Origin: Paeniglutamicibacter quisquiliarum
GTDB lineage: Bacteria > Actinomycetota > Actinomycetes > Actinomycetales > Micrococcaceae
Reading direction: 5' to 3'
Length of the DNA: 64,000 bases
Assembly: GCF_019084045.1 (NCBI RefSeq)
Contig: NZ_JAHRED010000001.1
Coordinates: forward strand, 1-64,000
Both the position numbers and the translations under genes were made by a program. Below, in pieces: positions 60,049-64,000 of this stretch (within the stretch, counting starts at the first letter, position 1; each line of letters begins with the position of its first letter). The notes beneath the pieces were generated by a model, which saw nothing but the letters and a program-made list of their open reading frames with translations, ran no database searches and had not been told where the DNA came from.

Positions 60049-61542
60049 ATGAGCAGCACGGTAAACGAAGCAGGCAACGAACACGTGGCAGATGTCATCG
60101 TCGTGGGCGGCGGCAACGCCGCCTTCACCGCGGCACACGCCGCGGCGGTGCGCGGACGCAAGGTGCTTCTGCTCGAGAAGGCGCCGCAGGAGCTCTTCGG
60201 CGGAAACAGCTACTACACGGCGGGCGCGACCCGCATCGCCCACAACGGCATCGATGACCTGCGCGACTTCATCGAATACGACGACCGCCACGCCGTCAGC
60301 GAGGTCCCGCCGTACTCGGCCGCCGAGTACGCCGCCGACCTCGTGAAGGTCACCGAGGGGCGCAACGACCCGGAACTGACCGAGGTCCTGGTCAATGAGG
60401 CAGCACCGGGCCTGCGCTGGCTCCAGGGTCTGGGCCTGAAGTACCGCCTGATGTACGAGCGCCAGGCCTACGAACGCGAGGACGGCAGCTACCTCTTCTG
60501 GGGCGGCCTGCATGTCGGAAACGTTGGCGGCGGCGAGGGCCTGATGGCCGACCACGTTGCCGTGGCCGAGAAGCTCGGCACCGAAGTCCGCTACGGACAG
60601 GACGTCTTTGACCTGATCCTCGAGGGCGGCGCCGTCAAGGGCGTGAAGGTCCGCGCCGAGGACGGAAGCGTGCAGGAACTGCGCGCCGAATCCGTGGTCC
60701 TGGGGGCCGGAGGCTTCGAATCCAACCCGGAAATGCGCCGCAAGCACCTCGGAGAGGGCTGGGAGAACGCCAAGATTCGCGGCACCGCCTTCAACAACGG
60801 CGACATGATCACCGCCGGCCTGGCCGCAGGAGCGGCCAAGGGCGGGGACTGGGGAACCTGCCACTCGGTGCAGTGGGATGCGTTCACCGCCAAGAACGAG
60901 TCAAACCGCGAGCTGACCAACCGCTTGACCCGCCAGAGCTACCCGCTGGGCATCATCGTGAACAACCGCGGCGAGCGCTTCCTGGACGAGGGCGAGGACT
61001 TCCGCAACTACACCTATGCCAAGTACGGCAAGGTCATCCTGCAGCAGCCCGACTCGATCGCCTACCAGATCTTCGACGCCACGCTGCGCCCGATGCTGCG
61101 CACCGAGGAATATGACATGCCCGGCATCTCGGTGGAATCCGCCGACACCGTAGAGGAACTGGCGGCGAAGATCGGCGTGGATCCCGCGGCCCTGGCCAAG
61201 ACCATCACCGACTACAACGAATCGATCGATACCTCCAAGCCGTTCGATCCGAACGTCAAGGATGGCCGCGCGGCAAACACCGTGCCGCGGAAGTCGAACT
61301 GGGGCCACCCGCTGGTCACCGGTCCGTACTACGCCTACGGGGTCACTTGCGGCATCACCTTCACCTTCGGCGGCCTGAAGTCCGATACCCACGGCCGCGT
61401 GCTGGACGAGGCGGGCGAGCACCTGCCCGGGCTCTATGTCTGCGGCGAAATGCTCGGTGGCCTCTTCTCCGCGAACTACCCCGGTGGTTCCGGGCTTGCA
61501 GCCGGCGTCGTGTTCGGGCGCCGTGCCGGTACGCTGGCCTAG
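60049..61542 (+). CDS. tcuA: FAD-dependent tricarballylate dehydrogenase, TcuA-like
   Basis: A 497-residue flavoprotein of the fumarate reductase/succinate dehydrogenase flavoprotein family. The FAD motif VGGGNAAFTAA is at about residues 19-29. Later blocks GGFESNPEMRR, NNRGERFLDEGEDFRNYTY and SANYPGGSGLAAGVVFGR match TcuA. Salmonella TcuA oxidizes tricarballylate to cis-aconitate for entry into the citric acid cycle. The partner TcuB, which reoxidises TcuA in Salmonella, is absent from this window. ATG 60049 has AGGGAGG upstream; the open frame from 59992 overlaps the palindrome and is rejected. Confidence 0.82.
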   Translation: MSSTVNEAGNEHVADVIVVGGGNAAFTAAHAAAVRGRKVLLLEKAPQELFGGNSYYTAGATRIAHNGIDDLRDFIEYDDRHAVSEVPPYSAAEYAADLVKVTEGRNDPELTEVLVNEAAPGLRWLQGLGLKYRLMYERQAYEREDGSYLFWGGLHVGNVGGGEGLMADHVAVAEKLGTEVRYGQDVFDLILEGGAVKGVKVRAEDGSVQELRAESVVLGAGGFESNPEMRRKHLGEGWENAKIRGTAFNNGDMITAGLAAGAAKGGDWGTCHSVQWDAFTAKNESNRELTNRLTRQSYPLGIIVNNRGERFLDEGEDFRNYTYAKYGKVILQQPDSIAYQIFDATLRPMLRTEEYDMPGISVESADTVEELAAKIGVDPAALAKTITDYNESIDTSKPFDPNVKDGRAANTVPRKSNWGHPLVTGPYYAYGVTCGITFTFGGLKSDTHGRVLDEAGEHLPGLYVCGEMLGGLFSANYPGGSGLAAGVVFGRRAGTLA

Positions 61543-61592
61543 GCAAGAAATTACGACGGAGCCCCCTTGACGTGGGGCGGAGATGGGTTGAG

Positions 61593-62246
61593 ATGGCGGC
61601 AAAGGTGGACTCGGAGACGATCCATGCCGAACTGCGTGCCGAAATACTGCACGGCTCCCACGCCCCGGGCACCGCGTTCAAGGAAGTGGCCCTGGCCGAG
61701 CGCTTCGGCGTCTCGCGCACCCCGGTGCGCGAGGCGCTGGGCCGGCTGCAGCAGGAGGGGTTGCTCGAGCGCGGGGTCCGCGGGCTCCAGGTGCGCAACA
61801 TCGACCCCGAACAGCTCATGCAGGTCTACGACCTGAGGATTTTGCTGGAGGGGCAGGCCGCCCTGGAAGCGGCTGCCACGCGGACCGAGATGGACCTGAT
61901 CCGCCTCGAGGGCCTGGTTGAACGGGACAGGGCATTGCCGGATCCGGATGACCAAACGCGCCTGCGGACCAACATCGAGTTCCACTCCGCACTCTGGACG
62001 GCGGCGCACAACCCGATCCTGAAGGACCTGCTGGACCGCCTGTCGACCCACCAGATCCATGCGCCCTCCTCGACGCTGTCGGTCGGCGCCAGGTGGGCGG
62101 ATTCCCTGGACGAGCATGCCGAAATGGTGCGGCTCATCCGGAACCGCGATGGCGCTGCGGCGCAGGAGGCCATGCGCCGGCACATGGGCGAGGCGCGCAG
62201 GATCCGGCTCTCGCTCTTTGGGCAGATAGGTCTGCCCCAAGGCTGA
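61593..62246 (+). CDS. GntR family regulator with FCD domain
   Basis: A 217-residue GntR regulator. The DNA-binding block LAERFGVSRTPVREALGRLQ is at about residues 35-54, and the FCD domain spans 75-205 with a metal-type His pattern in NIEFHSALWTA and DSLDEHAEMVRLI. It starts 50 bp after tcuA, so the two are probably co-transcribed and it should control tcuA through the GTGTATACAC site. The ligand is probably a tricarboxylate. ATG 61593 is the start; no strong Shine-Dalgarno is present. Confidence 0.85.
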   Translation: MAAKVDSETIHAELRAEILHGSHAPGTAFKEVALAERFGVSRTPVREALGRLQQEGLLERGVRGLQVRNIDPEQLMQVYDLRILLEGQAALEAAATRTEMDLIRLEGLVERDRALPDPDDQTRLRTNIEFHSALWTAAHNPILKDLLDRLSTHQIHAPSSTLSVGARWADSLDEHAEMVRLIRNRDGAAAQEAMRRHMGEARRIRLSLFGQIGLPQG

Positions 62247-62267
62247 GCCCGCCGGGAAAGCCGAACG

Positions 62268-62318
62268 CAAAACCGTCCCCGGGCGGGCGCTTGATGCGCC
62301 CGCCCGGGGACGGTTTTG
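62268..62318. terminator. Bidirectional terminator with 23-bp stem
   Basis: A perfect stem (62268-62290 with 62296-62318) with a 5-nt loop TTGAT, AAAA on one side and TTTT on the other, ends the tcuA-gntR unit and the convergent bdhA gene. It is the strongest terminator in the window. Confidence 0.9.
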
Positions 62319-62340
62319 TTGCTGGAACGGAAGGCTGGAA

Positions 62341-63141
62341 CTAGCGGGCCGACCAGCCGCCGTCCATGGTGTAGCTGGCACCAGTCACCATCGAGGCCTC
62401 GTCGCCGGCCAACCAGGCCACCAGCGAGGCTACTTCCTCCGGCTCGACCAGGCGCTTGATGGCGCTCTCGGTCAGCATGATCTTGGCCAGGACCTCGGCC
62501 TCGGGGATGGAATGGACCCGGGCCTGGTCCGCCAGCTGCTTTTCCACCAGCGGGGTCCGCACGTAGCCGGGGTTGACGCAATTGCTGGTCACCCCGAACT
62601 CCCCGCCCTCCAGCGCGGTGACCTTGGACAGCCCCTCGAGCCCGTGCTTGGCCGTCACGTAGGCGGACTTGAACGGGGAGGCGCGCAACCCGTGCACGGA
62701 GGAGACGTTGATGATCCGCCCGAATCCCTGCGCGTACATCTTGGGCAGTGCCGCGCGGATCAGCAGGAACGGGACCTCCACCATGAGGGTCATGATCCGG
62801 CGGAAGTCAGCCGGGTCGAAGTCCTGGATCGGGCTGACGTGCTGGATCCCGGCGTTGTTGACCAGGATGTCCACCCCGTCGAGCGCTGCATCCAGCGTGT
62901 CGTCGGCGACGGAGGCCGGGTCGAGCAGGTCCACCGCCCAGGCGGTGCCGCCGACTTCCGCGGCCACCGCCCCGGCTCCCTCCGCGTCCCTGTCGGCGAC
63001 GACGACGTGGGCGCCGCGGGCGGCCAGCGCGCGCACCGCGGCCAAGCCGATCCCGCTGGCGCCGCCGGTGACCAGTGCCCGCCTTCCCGAGAGCGGCTGC
63101 AGTGCGGACTTGGCCGCCCGTTCGGTTTCCTGGTTCGTCAT
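62341..63141 (-). CDS. bdhA: 3-hydroxybutyrate dehydrogenase
   Basis: A 266-residue short-chain dehydrogenase that converts 3-hydroxybutyrate to acetoacetate with NAD. The coenzyme loop is TGGASGIG, with NNAG at about residue 105. The catalytic Ser, Tyr and Lys lie in INVSSVHG and SAYVTAKHG. The blocks IQHVSPIQDFDPADFRRIM and VRTPLVEKQLADQA are specific to this enzyme group. ATG 63141 has AAGGGAAA upstream; the open frame beyond it is in the neighbouring gene. It is probably co-transcribed with the permease gene upstream. Confidence 0.9.
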   Translation of the reverse strand: MTNQETERAAKSALQPLSGRRALVTGGASGIGLAAVRALAARGAHVVVADRDAEGAGAVAAEVGGTAWAVDLLDPASVADDTLDAALDGVDILVNNAGIQHVSPIQDFDPADFRRIMTLMVEVPFLLIRAALPKMYAQGFGRIINVSSVHGLRASPFKSAYVTAKHGLEGLSKVTALEGGEFGVTSNCVNPGYVRTPLVEKQLADQARVHSIPEAEVLAKIMLTESAIKRLVEPEEVASLVAWLAGDEASMVTGASYTMDGGWSAR

Positions 63142-63188
63142 GTGTTTTCCCTTGGGTAGAACGTGTCGGATGCGGGGCGCGGGGACGC

Positions 63189-64000
63189 TCAGCCGTTGAC
63201 CCGGGCGGTGTTCAGCCCGTGCTTGCGGGCATCGGCGTCGTCGATGTCGTGGAGCGAGGCGCCCCGGGTTTCCTTCAGCGTAACCACCGCGACGGCGGTG
63301 ACGGCGCAGGCCGCGGCGACGTAGATGGCCACCGGCAGCCAGGAGCCGAAGTCCTTGAGCAGTGCCGTCGCGATGATCGGCGCCATCGAGCCCGCCACGA
63401 TCGAGGTGACCTGGTAGCCCAGGGAGACCCCGGAGTAGCGCATGCGGGTCGGGAACATCTCGGCCATGATGGCGGGCTGCCCGGCGTACATCAGCGCGTG
63501 GAAGCACAGGCCGATGGTGACGGCCAGGATGATGACGACCGGGTTGCGGGTGTCGAACATCGGGAAGGCGAAGAACGCCCAGCTTGCCCCGAGCACCGCT
63601 CCGGCCAGGTAGACCGGCTTGCGCCCGAAGGCGTCGGAGAGCCGTCCGACCTGCGGGATCACCAGGAAGTGGATGACGTGGGCGACCAGCAGGGCCAGCA
63701 GCAGCTGGCTCGTGTCGTAGGCGTGGACGGTCTTGAGGTAGACGATGGTGAAGGAGACGATGATGTAGTAGAGGATGTTCTCGGCAAAGCGCAGGCCCAT
63801 GGCGCCGAAGATGCCCTTGGGGTACTTGCGCACGACCTCCAGCACGCCGTAGCTCACGGCCTTGTCGGCCTCCACCTGGGCGCGGGCCTCCAGGAAGATC
63901 GGCGCCTCGGAGACGTGGGTGCGGATGTAGTAGCCGATGATGACGATGAAGGCCGAGACCCAGAAGGCCACGCGCCAGCCCCAGGACAGGAATTGGTCCG
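63189..64000 (-). CDS. MHS-family transporter, partial
   Basis: The C-terminal 270 residues of a major facilitator cut by the window edge; the reading frame is open to base 64000. Blocks are WGWRVAFWVSAFIVIIGYYI, GRLSDAFGRKPVYLAGAVLG and AGQPAIMAEMFPTRMRYSGV, typical of metabolite:H+ symporters. It lies 47 bp upstream of bdhA on the same strand, so it probably imports 3-hydroxybutyrate. The N-terminus is beyond the window. Confidence 0.85.
   Translation of the reverse strand, partial: DQFLSWGWRVAFWVSAFIVIIGYYIRTHVSEAPIFLEARAQVEADKAVSYGVLEVVRKYPKGIFGAMGLRFAENILYYIIVSFTIVYLKTVHAYDTSQLLLALLVAHVIHFLVIPQVGRLSDAFGRKPVYLAGAVLGASWAFFAFPMFDTRNPVVIILAVTIGLCFHALMYAGQPAIMAEMFPTRMRYSGVSLGYQVTSIVAGSMAPIIATALLKDFGSWLPVAIYVAAACAVTAVAVVTLKETRGASLHDIDDADARKHGLNTARVNG

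Noticed and set aside
1-64000. Mobile elements, CRISPR arrays, tRNA or rRNA genes
   Set aside because: No transposase, integrase, terminal inverted repeats, spaced repeat arrays or cloverleaf-like sequences were found on reading; absence of short tRNAs by eye is less certain than for the others.

Overview
The window is a 64 kb stretch of a high-GC actinobacterial chromosome. Most genes start with ATG or GTG behind an AGGAG-type ribosome binding site. The gene set (ectABCD, a CsoR/CopZ/CopA copper operon, an LldD2-like lactate dehydrogenase, an ald/adh/DUF779 ethanol locus, CGNR regulators and a D-aspartate-ligase-like ATP-grasp enzyme) fits a soil or marine member of the Micrococcaceae in the Arthrobacter/Paeniglutamicibacter/Glutamicibacter group. 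The genus is an inference. I see no rRNA, tRNA, CRISPR array, insertion sequence, integrase or phage gene. The window looks like ordinary chromosome rich in catabolic modules.

Layout. 0-3 kb: aspartase and an AnsP-type permease. 3-8 kb: a Bcp peroxiredoxin and a two-subunit ABC exporter. 8-17 kb: an isolated flavin aromatic hydroxylase with a palindromic operator, a membrane acyltransferase, a pentapeptide-repeat protein, a CPBP protease, two drug or metabolite exporters (MFS, MATE) and an unlisted 27-residue membrane peptide. 17-21 kb: a lactate-type locus (GntR / MHS transporter / LldD2). 21-28 kb: a CGNR regulator opposite an EamA exporter, the csoR-copZ-copA copper operon with two CsoR boxes, and an ATP-grasp ligase. 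28-34 kb: a GAF-domain activator followed by acetaldehyde dehydrogenase, alcohol dehydrogenase and DUF779. 34-38 kb: ectoine and 5-hydroxyectoine synthesis. 38-43 kb: a thioesterase, a SulP anion transporter and a large LuxR-type regulator.

43-48 kb is the most interesting part. A divergent IclR regulator faces an operon of class III CoA transferase, HMG-CoA-lyase-family lyase, 2-hydroxycarboxylate symporter and a CaiE/PaaY-like hexapeptide protein. Together these could take up a branched 2- or 3-hydroxy acid such as citramalate, activate it with CoA and split it to acetyl-CoA plus a 2-oxo or 3-oxo acid. 54-62 kb is a second carboxylate module: a TctABC importer opposite a CitA/CitB-type two-component system, then a TcuA-like tricarballylate dehydrogenase and a GntR regulator. 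The window ends with 3-hydroxybutyrate dehydrogenase and the truncated gene of its probable permease.

Two genes (aspA and a GNAT acetyltransferase) are each broken by one extra C in a C-run. This pattern suggests homopolymer sequencing errors rather than real gene decay. Convergent gene pairs are repeatedly separated by long, nearly perfect hairpins that probably terminate transcription from both sides.
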